Under the pieces are notes generated by a model. It saw only the letters and a list, made by a program, of their open reading frames with translations. It did no database searches and was not told the origin of the DNA. A DNA stretch of 18,501 nt from SIG438 sp034117945 (GTDB taxonomy: Bacteria > Bacillota > Clostridia > HGM11514): contig JAXEOR010000091.1 in the NCBI GenBank assembly GCA_034117945.1, forward strand, positions 1-18,501, given 5' to 3'. This document shows, piece after piece, positions 1 to 7,310 of this stretch. The translations under genes and the position numbers were made by a program. Position 1 is the first letter of the stretch. Each line of letters begins with the position of its first letter.

Positions 1-330
1 AGCTGGTATGCAAAGGAAGTCAACGCTGCGGCTGCGGCAGGACTGATCAGCGGATATGACGGATTTTTCCGTCCGGAGGACAGCATTACCCGTGAGGAAA
101 TGGCAGTGATTATCGTCAAAGCCTATCAGCTCCGCGGAGGAAAGGCGGCGACAGGACAAATCAGCCGATTTGCAGATGGGGATCAGGTTTCTTCCTGGGC
201 TACCGAGGCGGTTGACCAGGCAGTCAGCGTAGGGCTGATGAGCGGTATGACATACGACAGATTTGCTCCGGGTGACAATGCAACCCGTGCCCAAGTAGCC
301 AGCCTGATCAAGCGGTTATTAGAGAAATAG
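1..330 (+). CDS. S-layer homology (SLH) domain protein, C-terminal end (5' partial)
   Basis: The reading frame is open from base 1 to a TAG at 328-330, so the gene starts outside the window. The visible 109 residues hold the end of one SLH repeat (SWYAKEVNAAAAAGLISG, then FRPEDSITREEMAVII) and one complete repeat (FADGDQVSSWATEAVDQA, then FAPGDNATRAQVASLIKRLL). SLH repeats bind secondary cell-wall polymer and anchor exported proteins to the surface of Gram-positive bacteria. The last repeat ends three residues before the stop, so the anchor sits at the C terminus. The N-terminal part, which would show what the protein does, is not in the window. Family assignment is firm; the protein's role is unknown. 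Confidence 0.92.
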   Translation, partial: SWYAKEVNAAAAAGLISGYDGFFRPEDSITREEMAVIIVKAYQLRGGKAATGQISRFADGDQVSSWATEAVDQAVSVGLMSGMTYDRFAPGDNATRAQVASLIKRLLEK

Positions 331-363
331 ACCGGAAAATAGAAATTGAAAAGTGTTTCAAAA

Positions 364-400
364 AAGGCTGTAATCTTGTGAATAACGGGATTATAGCCTT
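364..400. other. Long hairpin, terminator-like on the minus strand
   Basis: Arms at 364-375 and 389-400 can form a 12-bp stem with one G-U pair and a 13-base loop. On the plus strand no T-run follows. On the minus strand the stem is followed by six T (complement of A360-A365), so the shape fits a leftward terminator, although no leftward gene lies to its right. It may simply stabilise the 3' end of the SLH-protein mRNA. Confidence 0.45.
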
Positions 401-479
401 GCTCCCGGCCTGAATGCCCAGTATGGGAGGAAGCTGTGGCTCAGCGGAGCGGAAGAATCATCACTCTCCTCTTTTGCAG

Positions 480-516
480 ACCGCCGGCAAATCAGTCGGC
501 GGTTTGATTCTTATTT
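480..516 (+). terminator. Rho-independent terminator candidate upstream of the GH130 gene
   Basis: A GC-rich 7-bp stem (ACCGCCG at 480-486 with CGGCGGT at 497-503) has a 10-base loop and is followed by the T-rich tract TTGATTCTTATTT. It probably ends transcription coming from the SLH gene or from a short structured transcript between 340 and 480. The T-tract is interrupted, so termination may be partial. Confidence 0.6.
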
Positions 517-570
517 ACCAAAAATCTTTACATTTCATTATTATATTAACGACAAGGAGTGATAAAAGCA

Positions 571-1587
571 ATGGCAGTATTGACACCGATTTTAAAAAGC
601 AGTCCGGTGATTCACAAGCTGGAAAAGCCGATTCTGACCAGGGAAGATATGCCCTTTGAAGCGTCTCTGATCTTCAATGCAGGGGTGGCAAAATATCAGG
701 GGAAATATGTTATGGTTTTTCGCAATGACTACGGCGCGTCCGAAGAGCATTTCGGAGAGAATGGGAAAAGATTTGCCGGCGTTTCGGTAGGGGTTGCTTT
801 CAGCGACAACGGCATAGACGGCTGGCAGGTATGTCCCAAGCTGCTTGTGGACAGTGCCGTGATTGGCGATGGTGAAATCTACTGGATGTACGATCCCCGT
901 ATTTCCATTATTGACGGCAAGCCTTATCTGTGTCTTGCAATGGATACGGCTCATGGCATTCGAGGCTGCGTTGCATCGGTCAATGATAGCTTTGATCAGA
1001 TTGAGCTTTTGAGTGTTTCTGCGCCGGACAACCGCAATATGGTGCTTTTCCCGGAGCGTATCGGCGGCCATTATGTGCGCCTGGAGCGGCCTTTTCCGGT
1101 TTACGGACGGGGCGGGAAGGATCGCTTTGATATCTGGCTTTCCCGTTCGCCTGATCTGCGCTTTTGGGGGGATACACAGCTGGTGATGGGAGTGGAGCAT
1201 GTTCCTTATGCCAATGACAAGATCGGCCCGGCGGCGCCTCCTGTCAAGACGGATAAGGGGTGGCTTACTACCTTCCATGCGGTGGATATTGATCCATCCC
1301 GGGGCAAGAACGGCTGGGAAGAAAGCTGGAAAAAGCGTTATTGTGCCGGTATTATGCTGCTGGATCTGGAGAACCCCTCCAAAGTAATCGGCATGGCTAA
1401 GGATCCGCTTATTGCGCCTGAGACCGATTACGAAACAGAGAAAGGGTATCGGCAGAATGTGATTTTCCCAGGGGGGATGATTTTGGAGCCAGACGGAGAG
1501 GTGAAGATCTACTATGGGGCGAGCGATACGGTAGAATGTCTGGCTACGGCGGACATTGACGATCTGCTGCGCCTTTGCCTTGAATAA
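571..1587 (+). CDS. Glycoside phosphorylase, family GH130
   Basis: This 338-residue protein belongs to glycoside hydrolase family 130, whose members cleave beta-mannosides by inorganic phosphate to give a sugar 1-phosphate. Family landmarks are FNAGVAKYQGKYVMVFRNDYG-like sequence (about 35-55), YDPRISIIDGK (107-117) with Asp108 the likely general acid, a phosphate-binding stretch with NRNMVLFPERI (154-164) and R172, KIGPAAPP (217-224) and NVIFPGGMILEPDGE (296-310). It has no signal peptide, so it acts in the cytoplasm, probably on imported mannosyl-sugars or other short mannosides. I chose ATG 571 because AAGGAG at 554-559 precedes it; a GTG at 559 is in frame but lies within that site. The gene stands alone, with a terminator on each side. 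No transporter or kinase is next to it, so the exact substrate is open. Confidence 0.88.
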   Translation: MAVLTPILKSSPVIHKLEKPILTREDMPFEASLIFNAGVAKYQGKYVMVFRNDYGASEEHFGENGKRFAGVSVGVAFSDNGIDGWQVCPKLLVDSAVIGDGEIYWMYDPRISIIDGKPYLCLAMDTAHGIRGCVASVNDSFDQIELLSVSAPDNRNMVLFPERIGGHYVRLERPFPVYGRGGKDRFDIWLSRSPDLRFWGDTQLVMGVEHVPYANDKIGPAAPPVKTDKGWLTTFHAVDIDPSRGKNGWEESWKKRYCAGIMLLDLENPSKVIGMAKDPLIAPETDYETEKGYRQNVIFPGGMILEPDGEVKIYYGASDTVECLATADIDDLLRLCLE

Positions 1588-1643
1588 ACAGCCTTTGTGA
1601 GCCGGAATGGTGCAAAGGGTACTTGACAACAGGGTAACAACAA

Positions 1644-1682
1644 GCCATCTGGGTAAGAAAAGCACTCGGATGGCCTGTTTTA
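1644..1682 (+). terminator. Rho-independent terminator of the GH130 gene
   Basis: Arms at 1644-1654 and 1664-1674 form an 11-bp stem with two G-U pairs and a 9-base loop, followed by CTGTTTTA. It lies 57 bases after the stop codon and separates the gene from the SRP RNA promoter. Confidence 0.8.
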
Positions 1683-1734
1683 CACCCAAATGGTCAGCTT
1701 TTTCAAAAAAAATTTGTTTTTTTAAAAATTATCA

Positions 1735-1763
1735 TTGATAAATGCAGCAGTTTGTAGTATAAT
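1735..1763 (+). promoter_or_regulatory. Sigma-A-type promoter of the SRP RNA
   Basis: TTGATA at 1735-1740 and a perfect TATAAT at 1758-1763 are 17 bases apart. Transcription would start near 1770. A-rich and T-rich tracts just upstream (1704-1730) could act as an UP element, as expected for a highly expressed stable RNA. Confidence 0.85.
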
Positions 1764-1778
1764 AAATAAGTAACCTTG

Positions 1779-1808
1779 ATTTCAGTCCGCCAAGGAGGCG
1801 GTTGAAAT
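1779..1808 (+). other. Leader hairpin upstream of the SRP RNA core
   Basis: ATTTCA (1779-1784) pairs with TGAAAT (1803-1808) and CCGCC (1788-1792) with GGCGG inside it, giving a strong, nearly continuous stem. It lies between the predicted transcription start and the closing helix of the SRP RNA, so it is probably part of the precursor. The B. subtilis scRNA precursor is trimmed by RNase III, and this stem is a reasonable candidate for the same treatment. Confidence 0.5.
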
Positions 1809-1811
1809 ACC

Positions 1812-2083
1812 AAAGTCGCACAGCCGGGGAGGTAGCGGTGCCCTGTACTTGCAATCCGCTATAGCAAGGGTGATGCTCTTTCTCGGGTTATGCTTGTATG
1901 GTCTGTCCTGTTTGGACGGTGTTGAGATTTGGGTCCTGTGCAACACATTCTTTGTGAACCTCGTCAGGTCGGGAACGAAGCAGCGATAAGCATTGTGATG
2001 TGTGTGCCCCAGGGTCGCCTGAGTTGAGTCGTCTGAGCCAGGCAACGCATGGAGGCATAATTCAAAAGAGAGCGTGCGGCTTT
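1812..2083 (+). ncRNA. ffs: Signal recognition particle RNA (large bacterial type, with Alu domain)
   Basis: This is the RNA scaffold of the signal recognition particle, which binds Ffh and targets nascent membrane and secreted proteins. The Alu-domain block GGGGAGGTAGCGGTGCCCTG and the following CTTGCAATCCGCT are nearly identical to B. subtilis scRNA. The S-domain shows TTGGGTCCTG and GTCAGGTCGGGAACGAAGCA. The ends follow from a 7-bp closing helix: 1815-1821 (GTCGCAC) pairs with 2074-2080 (GTGCGGC). This predicts a mature RNA of about 270 nt, close to the 271 nt of B. subtilis. The T-run at 2081-2086 follows the 3' strand directly and marks the transcript end. The exact mature ends are uncertain by a few bases. 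Its place before dnaX matches the conserved Firmicutes order. Confidence 0.95.
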
Positions 2084-2086
2084 TTT
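2046..2086 (+). terminator. Terminator at the 3' end of the SRP RNA
   Basis: CGCATG (2046-2051) can pair with CGTGCG (2073-2078), and TTTTTT at 2081-2086 follows. The 3' arm is the same segment that closes the SRP RNA with 1815-1821, so the two pairings exclude each other. Some read-through into dnaX is likely, because I see no separate promoter between 2087 and 2115. Confidence 0.6.
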
Positions 2087-2115
2087 AACATTATTGATTC
2101 AAAGGAGATCATTCC

Positions 2116-3897
2116 ATGGCGTATCAGGCACTGTACCGGAAATGGCGACCCTCCACCTTTTCTGAAATTGTTGGCCAGGAGCATATTACCCTCACGCTGC
2201 AAAATGAAATCAAATCAGGGAAAATTGCTCAGGCCTATTTGTTCTGCGGTTCCAGAGGAACGGGAAAAACCACCACTGCCCGTGTTTTTTCAAAGGCGGT
2301 TAACTGTCTGCACCCCAAGGATGGAAATCCCTGCAACGAATGCAGCGTATGCCGAGGAATTGCAGACGGCAGCCTGATGGATATTGTGGAGATTGACGCC
2401 GCCAGCAACAACGGGGTGGACAACATCCGTACCATTAACAGCGAGGTGTCCTATCTGCCTTCCGGTGTTACCTATAAAATTTATATCATTGACGAGGTAC
2501 ATATGCTGTCCGGCAGTGCCTTTAATGCGTTGCTGAAAACCCTGGAGGAGCCGCCTTCTCATGTGATTTTTATTTTGGCCACTACGGAAAGTCACAAAAT
2601 TCCGGCAACAATTCTTTCCCGCTGTCAGCGGTTTGATTTTAAACGGATCAGCCAGTCACCCATGCTGACTCGGCTGAAAACTGTTGCACAAAAAGACGGA
2701 ATTCAGATTACGGATGAGGCCTTATCGCTGATCATGAAATCGGCGGACGGCTCTATGCGGGATGCCCTGTCCTTGCTGGATCAATGCTCCTCCGGCAGCA
2801 CCGGGGAGATTGACGCAGATTGGGTCAGAGCCATGACCGGCGGACTGGAAAGCTCCCGGATGCTGGCTTTGGGCGGCGCTATTTTAGAATATCATACCGA
2901 GCAGGTCTTTTTGCAGGTCAAGCAGGCAATTTCCAGAGGGATTGACGCTGTCAGACTGCTAGAAGGACTGATGGAGTATTTTCGTAATTTGATTGTTTGC
3001 AAAAGCAGCGGTGCTCCCGCCAAGCTGATTGAACTGCCCAAAGAAGAGCTGGCGGCCTTGTCTGTGCAGGCGGAGGGGGTTTCGATGGCTCGCTGCTTAA
3101 CAGCTATGGAGACCCTGTCCCAGGCCTATGATTCTACCAGATGGGCGAAAAATACACGGCTGGTGCTGGAAATGGCCTTGATTCAGCTGAGCCATCCTAA
3201 GGCAGAGCCAACCAATTTACTGACCCGGGTGGAGCGTTTGGAGGAGCAGATGACCCGGGGAGGTGTTCCGAGGGCGGATCAGCGTCCGCCGGCCGGGAAT
3301 GTCACGGCTGAAAAGATTTTAGATGAAACGATTCCGGCTGAAAAGATTTCGCCAGAACCCACTCGGATGAAGGAGAAACCTGCGGAAATCCGCCGGCAGG
3401 AGGCGGCAGAGGAGCCTCTCCCTTCGCCCCAAAAGGAGCCGGAGCACGAGCCGGTTGTTTCTCCTCCGGAGACGGAGGCTGTTGCTCAGTCTGAGAAATC
3501 AAGAGGGGCGGATTTACCAAAACCTCCTGAGTCGGAAGAGAAGGATTGTACTGCTCTGATTACCGCTCATTGGCCGGAACTGCTGGAGGAGCTGGAGCGG
3601 CAGGGCAACCCCTTGCTGAGCGGTGCCCTGCGGTCGGGAGAATTCCGTGTGAAGGGAAGAGATCTTTTTTTGCTGGAGATGCTCCCCATGATGGATACTC
3701 CTCAAAATCAACAGATGATTCAGCAGGCAATCCGGGAGATATGCGGTGTGGATATGAGCGTCAGCTTTGTGGCTTACGGCCAGTCGGTACCGGAGGAAGC
3801 TTCCGCACCGGAGAAACCTTCTGTCGCCGGCCGGGAGAAGGACGAGCTACGTGACTTAGCGCAGCATTTAGCAAATAAAATTAATATCATATCATGA
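2116..3897 (+). CDS. dnaX: DNA polymerase III subunits gamma/tau
   Basis: DnaX is the ATPase of the clamp loader that places the beta clamp on DNA and, as tau, tethers the polymerase cores at the fork. In 593 residues it shows Walker A GSRGTGKT (45-52), a four-cysteine zinc module (C64, C73, C76, C79), Walker B IIDEVHM (124-130), sensor 1 ATTE (155-158) and the SRC arginine-finger motif (168-170). A proline- and glutamate-rich linker (about 375-475) leads to a C-terminal tau-type domain. In the linker a 13-base stretch, GCTGAAAAGATTT, occurs twice (near 3307 and 3335). ATG 2116 is preceded by AAGGAGA with good spacing. I found no convincing A-rich slippery heptamer for a programmed frameshift, so only tau is predicted. 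It lies next to the SRP RNA and ebfC, as in B. subtilis. Confidence 0.97.
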   Translation: MAYQALYRKWRPSTFSEIVGQEHITLTLQNEIKSGKIAQAYLFCGSRGTGKTTTARVFSKAVNCLHPKDGNPCNECSVCRGIADGSLMDIVEIDAASNNGVDNIRTINSEVSYLPSGVTYKIYIIDEVHMLSGSAFNALLKTLEEPPSHVIFILATTESHKIPATILSRCQRFDFKRISQSPMLTRLKTVAQKDGIQITDEALSLIMKSADGSMRDALSLLDQCSSGSTGEIDADWVRAMTGGLESSRMLALGGAILEYHTEQVFLQVKQAISRGIDAVRLLEGLMEYFRNLIVCKSSGAPAKLIELPKEELAALSVQAEGVSMARCLTAMETLSQAYDSTRWAKNTRLVLEMALIQLSHPKAEPTNLLTRVERLEEQMTRGGVPRADQRPPAGNVTAEKILDETIPAEKISPEPTRMKEKPAEIRRQEAAEEPLPSPQKEPEHEPVVSPPETEAVAQSEKSRGADLPKPPESEEKDCTALITAHWPELLEELERQGNPLLSGALRSGEFRVKGRDLFLLEMLPMMDTPQNQQMIQQAIREICGVDMSVSFVAYGQSVPEEASAPEKPSVAGREKDELRDLAQHLANKINIIS

Positions 3898-3904
3898 TAT
3901 GATA
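3885..3904. repeat. Perfect 20-bp palindrome across the dnaX stop codon
   Basis: TATCATATCATGATATGATA reads the same on both strands, and the dnaX stop TGA (3895-3897) lies in its right half. As RNA it could fold only with a minimal loop. As DNA it has the form of a dimeric-repressor site. Confidence 0.6.
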
Positions 3905-3955
3905 AAAAGATAGGGCAGCGGCCAGCTGCCTGTGACATGGAAAGGAGAAAATAAT

Positions 3956-4303
3956 ATGGCAAAAGGAAGATTTCCGGGGATGCCCATGGGCGGCGGTAAT
4001 ATGAACAGTATGATGAAGCAGATCCAGAAAATGCAGAAGGAAATGGAGGAAACCCAAAATCAGCTGGAGGCGCAAAGCTATGAGGTCTCTGCCGGAGGCG
4101 GCGCAGTTAAGGCGGTGGTCTCCGGAGAAAAGCGGCTGACGGAAATTCAAATTTCCCCTGACGTTGTGGATCCGGAGGATATTGAAATGCTCAGCGATTT
4201 GGTGGTTGCGGCTGTCAATGAAGCACTGGCCGCAGCTGAGGCGGACGCTGCAGCAAAAATGAGCCGGTTTACCAGCGGTCTGGATATGAAGGGGTTGTTT
4301 TAA
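3956..4303 (+). CDS. ebfC: YbaB/EbfC family nucleoid-associated protein
   Basis: This 115-residue protein matches the YbaB/EbfC family of small dimeric DNA-binding proteins, usually encoded between dnaX and recR. It opens with a glycine- and methionine-rich segment (PGMPMGGGNMNSMMKQ), followed by a charged helix (QKMQKEMEETQNQLEAQ). Next comes the family core: AGGGAVKAVVSGEKRLTEI, then ISPDVVDPEDIEMLSDLVVAAVNEA. Start ATG 3956 has AAAGGAG upstream; a GTG at 3932 is in frame but lies ahead of that site. It lies 58 bases after dnaX, probably in the same transcript. recR, often the next gene, is absent: a terminator and a convergent LysR gene follow. Confidence 0.93.
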   Translation: MAKGRFPGMPMGGGNMNSMMKQIQKMQKEMEETQNQLEAQSYEVSAGGGAVKAVVSGEKRLTEIQISPDVVDPEDIEMLSDLVVAAVNEALAAAEADAAAKMSRFTSGLDMKGLF

Positions 4304-4347
4304 AAACAACTGTGAAACGCAGAGTGAAGAAAGCTTGTTACTTAAGA

Positions 4348-4383
4348 AAAACTGTTGAAGCAGAGGGGTTTCAACAGTTTTTT
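4348..4383. terminator. Bidirectional terminator between ebfC and the LysR gene
   Basis: AAAACTGTTGAA (4348-4359) and TTCAACAGTTTT (4370-4381) form a perfect 12-bp stem with a 10-base loop. A T-run follows on the plus strand, and the A-run at the other end gives T residues on the minus strand. It can serve both convergent genes. Confidence 0.85.
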
Positions 4384-4389
4384 CTATTT

Positions 4390-5301
4390 CTACGATCGCA
4401 GGGACAGCTTTTCTGCTTCCCAAATGTTCTTCATTGTGTGAAGCATGGCTTTGTTTTCCTGTTCCAGCATACTGTCCTTCAGAAACACGAAATATAATTC
4501 CCTGACAGCCTGAAATCCGTTTACGGTAATCTGCCGCAGGGTTCCTTGAGACAGATCCTGCTCCACTGCGGTTCGATAGAGAAAGGCGATCCCGCACTGC
4601 TGCTTGACCAGCTCCTTGATGGCGCCCAGATTGCCGATTTCCAGTAAGCCATTAAAATCCTGCAGAGAGGCATTGTGTTCGTACAAGAGTTGCTCTATGA
4701 TTTCTCTGGTGCCCGAGCCCTCTTCTCGAATGATCAGCCTTTGGGCGAACAGCTGATCAATGGAGCTAAGGTGTTCCGGCAGGGGAGAGGAGGGAGAGGC
4801 AACGCAAATATATTCCTCCGAAGAAAAGGGATAGGCTTCATATTTGCTGCGGTCAAAAAAGCCCTCCAAAAGAACAAAGTCCAGGTCGACTCGGCGAAGC
4901 TTTTGAATCAGATCACGGGTGTTGGCGACCTCCGCTACAGGGTGAAGACTGGGGTTTTGTGCCAGCAGCTTTTGCAGTACGGTCGGAATGATAAATTCTC
5001 CGATGGTTAAGGTTGCTCCGAAATGCAGAATCTGCTTGGTATTCTCGGGCTGAGAGATGGCCTCTAAAATCCGTGCGCTGTTTGACTGCAGGGACAGTAG
5101 TGCGTCCCGAAGCTGTTCTCCCTTGGGCGTTAGGGAAAGGGTGCGGGAACGGTAGGTGAACAACTTGCAGCCGTAATATTGCTCCAGATAACGGATATGC
5201 TGCGTAACGGCAGGCTGAGTGATATGCAAAAGCTGGGCGGTTTTGGTGTAGCTTTTCTGTTCACACAGGGTTAAATAGGTGATAATTCTAAAATCCAGCA
5301 T
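4390..5301 (-). CDS. LysR-family transcriptional regulator
   Basis: The protein of 303 residues has the LysR layout. An N-terminal winged helix-turn-helix (about 1-60) contains SYTKTAQLLHITQPAVTQHI and the following YLEQYYGCKLF. The rest is a periplasmic-binding-protein-like effector domain. ATG 5301 is preceded by AGGAG at 7 bases; the frame stays open further upstream, but without a ribosome binding site. It is divergent from the YeiH-type gene 109 bases away, the usual arrangement of LysR regulators and their targets. In E. coli a YeiE/YeiH pair has a similar layout. The inducer is unknown; sulfur-related anions would be a guess from the neighbour. Confidence 0.92.
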   Translation of the reverse strand: MLDFRIITYLTLCEQKSYTKTAQLLHITQPAVTQHIRYLEQYYGCKLFTYRSRTLSLTPKGEQLRDALLSLQSNSARILEAISQPENTKQILHFGATLTIGEFIIPTVLQKLLAQNPSLHPVAEVANTRDLIQKLRRVDLDFVLLEGFFDRSKYEAYPFSSEEYICVASPSSPLPEHLSSIDQLFAQRLIIREEGSGTREIIEQLLYEHNASLQDFNGLLEIGNLGAIKELVKQQCGIAFLYRTAVEQDLSQGTLRQITVNGFQAVRELYFVFLKDSMLEQENKAMLHTMKNIWEAEKLSLRS

Positions 5302-5410
5302 AACATTTCTCCTATTAGTTTTATTTATAAATACATAATAATTCATAATTTGATTTTATAATAAATTTGTGATAAAATCAAGAGGAAATTTAAAATATGG
5401 AGGAATGAAT
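5302..5410. promoter_or_regulatory. Shared control region of the LysR and YeiH-type genes
   Basis: The 109-base divergent spacer is very A+T-rich. A perfect TATAAT lies at 5357-5362 on the plus strand without a good -35 box 17 bases upstream, which would suit an activated promoter. CATAATAATTCATAATT near 5334-5350 is a short repeat that could be part of a LysR site. No single T-N11-A box stands out. Confidence 0.4.
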
Positions 5411-6436
5411 ATGAATTGGGTGAAAACGTGGGGACCGGGAATTTTTTTATCGGCAGTACTGGCGGTTGTGGCAAAAATAATTGGCGGATGGATTCCGTAC
5501 GGGCTGATCAGCGCAGGGGTGTTTGCGCTGCTGATCGGCATGCTGCTAAATCCGCTGCTGTCAAAATACAGCGTGTTTCATAAGGGCGTTCAATTTGTGT
5601 CCAAAACAGTTTTGAAAGCGGCGATTGTTTTTATGGGGGTTACCCTCAGCTTTTCTCAGGTGGTTCAGGTGGGAAAATATTCGTTGATTGTGATGACCTT
5701 TACTCTGCTGACCGCCTTTGGAGGGGGGTATCTTCTGGGAAAAGCCTTCGGCATGAACTGGAAGCTGTCCGGATTGATTTCTGCGGGCACAGGACTTTGC
5801 GGCGGCTCTGCCATAGCGGCCATTGCGCCGGTGATTGACGCAAAAGACAGGGATATTGCGTATGCGATCTCTTCTACCTTTATTTTTGATATTATCATGG
5901 TGATCCTGTTTCCCATTGCAGGTAGATTTTTTGGCATGACGGATATGGGCTTTGGCCTGTGGGCGGGAACGGCGGTGAATGATACCTCCTCTGTGGTTGC
6001 AGCCGGCTATGCTTTTTCCGACGCTGCCGGGAGCTTTGCCACCATCGTAAAATTAACCAGAACCCTGTCCATCATTCCTGTGGTGTTGATTTTTTCTGTG
6101 ATCAATGAACGGATCAATCGAAAGCAAGCCACAGAGCCAGGAGCGACGGTGCAGCACAAAAAAATTCAGTGGAAAAAGATTTTCCCTTGGTTTATCCTGC
6201 TGTTTTTGGGGATGGTAGCGATGAAAAGCACAGGCTTGATTTCTCATCAGGCAAGCGGCGTGATCTCTGATGTCAGCAAGTTTTGCATGGTCATGGCGCT
6301 GGGAGCCATCGGCTTGAAGACCAATTTTAAGGAAGTGGCAAAATCGGGAGCGCTGCCCATGGTGCATGGGTTTATCATTTCTGCTCTGGTGGTTGTGGTT
6401 TCCTTTTTGGTACAGCTGATGCTGGGGCAAATGTAG
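5411..6436 (+). CDS. YeiH/UPF0324 family membrane protein, putative sulfate exporter
   Basis: This 341-residue hydrophobic protein has about ten membrane segments and belongs to the YeiH (UPF0324) family, annotated as putative sulfate exporters mainly by homology. Conserved stretches include GLISAGTGLCGGSAIAAIAP (121-140), STFIFDIIMVILFPIAGRFFG (155-175), WAGTAVNDTSSVVAAGYAFS (184-203) and KLTRTLSIIPVVL. I chose ATG 5411 because GGAGGA at 5399-5404 is 6 bases upstream; ATG 5405 is too close to that site. It is divergent from a LysR gene that probably controls it, and it ends at a strong terminator. The transported substrate is not proven for the family. Confidence 0.88.
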   Translation: MNWVKTWGPGIFLSAVLAVVAKIIGGWIPYGLISAGVFALLIGMLLNPLLSKYSVFHKGVQFVSKTVLKAAIVFMGVTLSFSQVVQVGKYSLIVMTFTLLTAFGGGYLLGKAFGMNWKLSGLISAGTGLCGGSAIAAIAPVIDAKDRDIAYAISSTFIFDIIMVILFPIAGRFFGMTDMGFGLWAGTAVNDTSSVVAAGYAFSDAAGSFATIVKLTRTLSIIPVVLIFSVINERINRKQATEPGATVQHKKIQWKKIFPWFILLFLGMVAMKSTGLISHQASGVISDVSKFCMVMALGAIGLKTNFKEVAKSGALPMVHGFIISALVVVVSFLVQLMLGQM

Positions 6437-6465
6437 AAAAGAGGGACTTAGATTATAGGAGCAAA

Positions 6466-6499
6466 AAATATCCCCCCGTTTTACGAGGGGATATTTATT
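6466..6499. terminator. Bidirectional terminator between the YeiH-type and ZIP genes
   Basis: AAATATCCCC (6466-6475) and GGGGATATTT (6487-6496) form a perfect 10-bp stem. T residues follow on the plus strand, and A residues before it give a T-run on the minus strand. It lies between convergent genes. Confidence 0.85.
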
Positions 6500-6538
6500 C
6501 GTGCCGAAATTTTTGTCAAAGGCTCTCTCCGGCCCTTT

Positions 6539-7291
6539 CTAAAAAAACATCTCCATAAACAGCATTGCAATAAATCCCAGAATCAGCGAATAGGTTGCAA
6601 TTTGGGAATAGCCGTGGCTGTGGGTTTCGGGAATCATTTCATCCCCGATCACATACAGCATAGTGCCCCCTGCAAAAGACAGCAGCACAGGGAGAGCGGC
6701 GGTGGAAACAACCGAGGCGGCATAGCCCAAAAAGGTGCCCAAAATCTCAATCAGCGCAATGACAAGTGCAATCACAACCGCTCTTTTCTTTTTCACACCT
6801 GCATGAAGCATGGGGGAAATGATAATCATCCCTTCCGGAACATTCTGTACCGCAATTCCCGCCGCAACAGCGATGGCACTGCCCAGATCTCCGGCACCGA
6901 AGCCCACTCCTGCCGCCAGCCCTTCCGGCAGCTTATGAATGGCAATGGCAAACACAAACAGCATGACCTTGTCAAGGGTGCCGTTGTTTTTATGCTCCTC
7001 TGAGTCCACACCGGACAGGTGATGCAGATGGGGCATCAGCTTGTCCATCACATTCAGAAAAACGGCTCCGGACAGCATGCCAATAGCCACCATCCAAAGG
7101 CCTTGCTTGCCCACCTGTTCGGCAGCCGGAACAATCAGCCCCAGCACCGCAGCAGCCAGCATAATGCCGGAGGCAAATCCCATAATCCCGTCGTTCCATT
7201 TGTCCGGAATTTTTTCAAATAAAAACCCGATCAGGGACCCGGCAAACATAGTACCCCCAATGACCGCAGCCGTTATCATAACCATTTCCAT
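6539..7291 (-). CDS. ZIP family divalent metal transporter
   Basis: The 250-residue membrane protein has about eight transmembrane segments and the two ZIP metal-site motifs: HKLPEG (119-124) in segment 4 and QNVPEG (149-154) in segment 5. The loop between segments 3 and 4 carries a histidine cluster (HLHH, 88-91), and HSHG lies near the C terminus. ZIP proteins carry zinc, and often iron or manganese, into the cytosol; this short form resembles bacterial ZupT. ATG 7291 has AAGGGG upstream; a second ATG three codons in is possible. It is the last gene of a leftward cluster with a GNAT enzyme and a membrane-anchored protein, with a 19-base gap after the GNAT gene. No Zur-like operator is evident. 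Confidence 0.93.
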   Translation of the reverse strand: MEMVMITAAVIGGTMFAGSLIGFLFEKIPDKWNDGIMGFASGIMLAAAVLGLIVPAAEQVGKQGLWMVAIGMLSGAVFLNVMDKLMPHLHHLSGVDSEEHKNNGTLDKVMLFVFAIAIHKLPEGLAAGVGFGAGDLGSAIAVAAGIAVQNVPEGMIIISPMLHAGVKKKRAVVIALVIALIEILGTFLGYAASVVSTAALPVLLSFAGGTMLYVIGDEMIPETHSHGYSQIATYSLILGFIAMLFMEMFF

Positions 7292-7310
7292 ATGTCATTC
7301 CCCTTATCCA

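Noticed and set aside
425..470. tRNA-like segment (GTGGCTCAGCGG)
   Set aside because: It resembles a D-arm only. No anticodon stem, T-arm or acceptor pairing follows.
592..1689. Open frame of 365 codons on the minus strand opposite the GH130 gene
   Set aside because: It has no domain signature or ribosome binding site, and runs through the GH130 gene and its terminator. The GH130 frame shows clear family motifs.
2116..3897. Programmed frameshift in dnaX to make gamma
   Set aside because: CAAAAAG near 2686 and other short A-runs are not proper slippery heptamers and lie too early. No suitable site is seen before the linker.
3887..4597. Minus-strand open frame across ebfC and the LysR 3' end
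   Set aside because: It overlaps two well-supported genes, crosses a terminator and has no recognisable domain.
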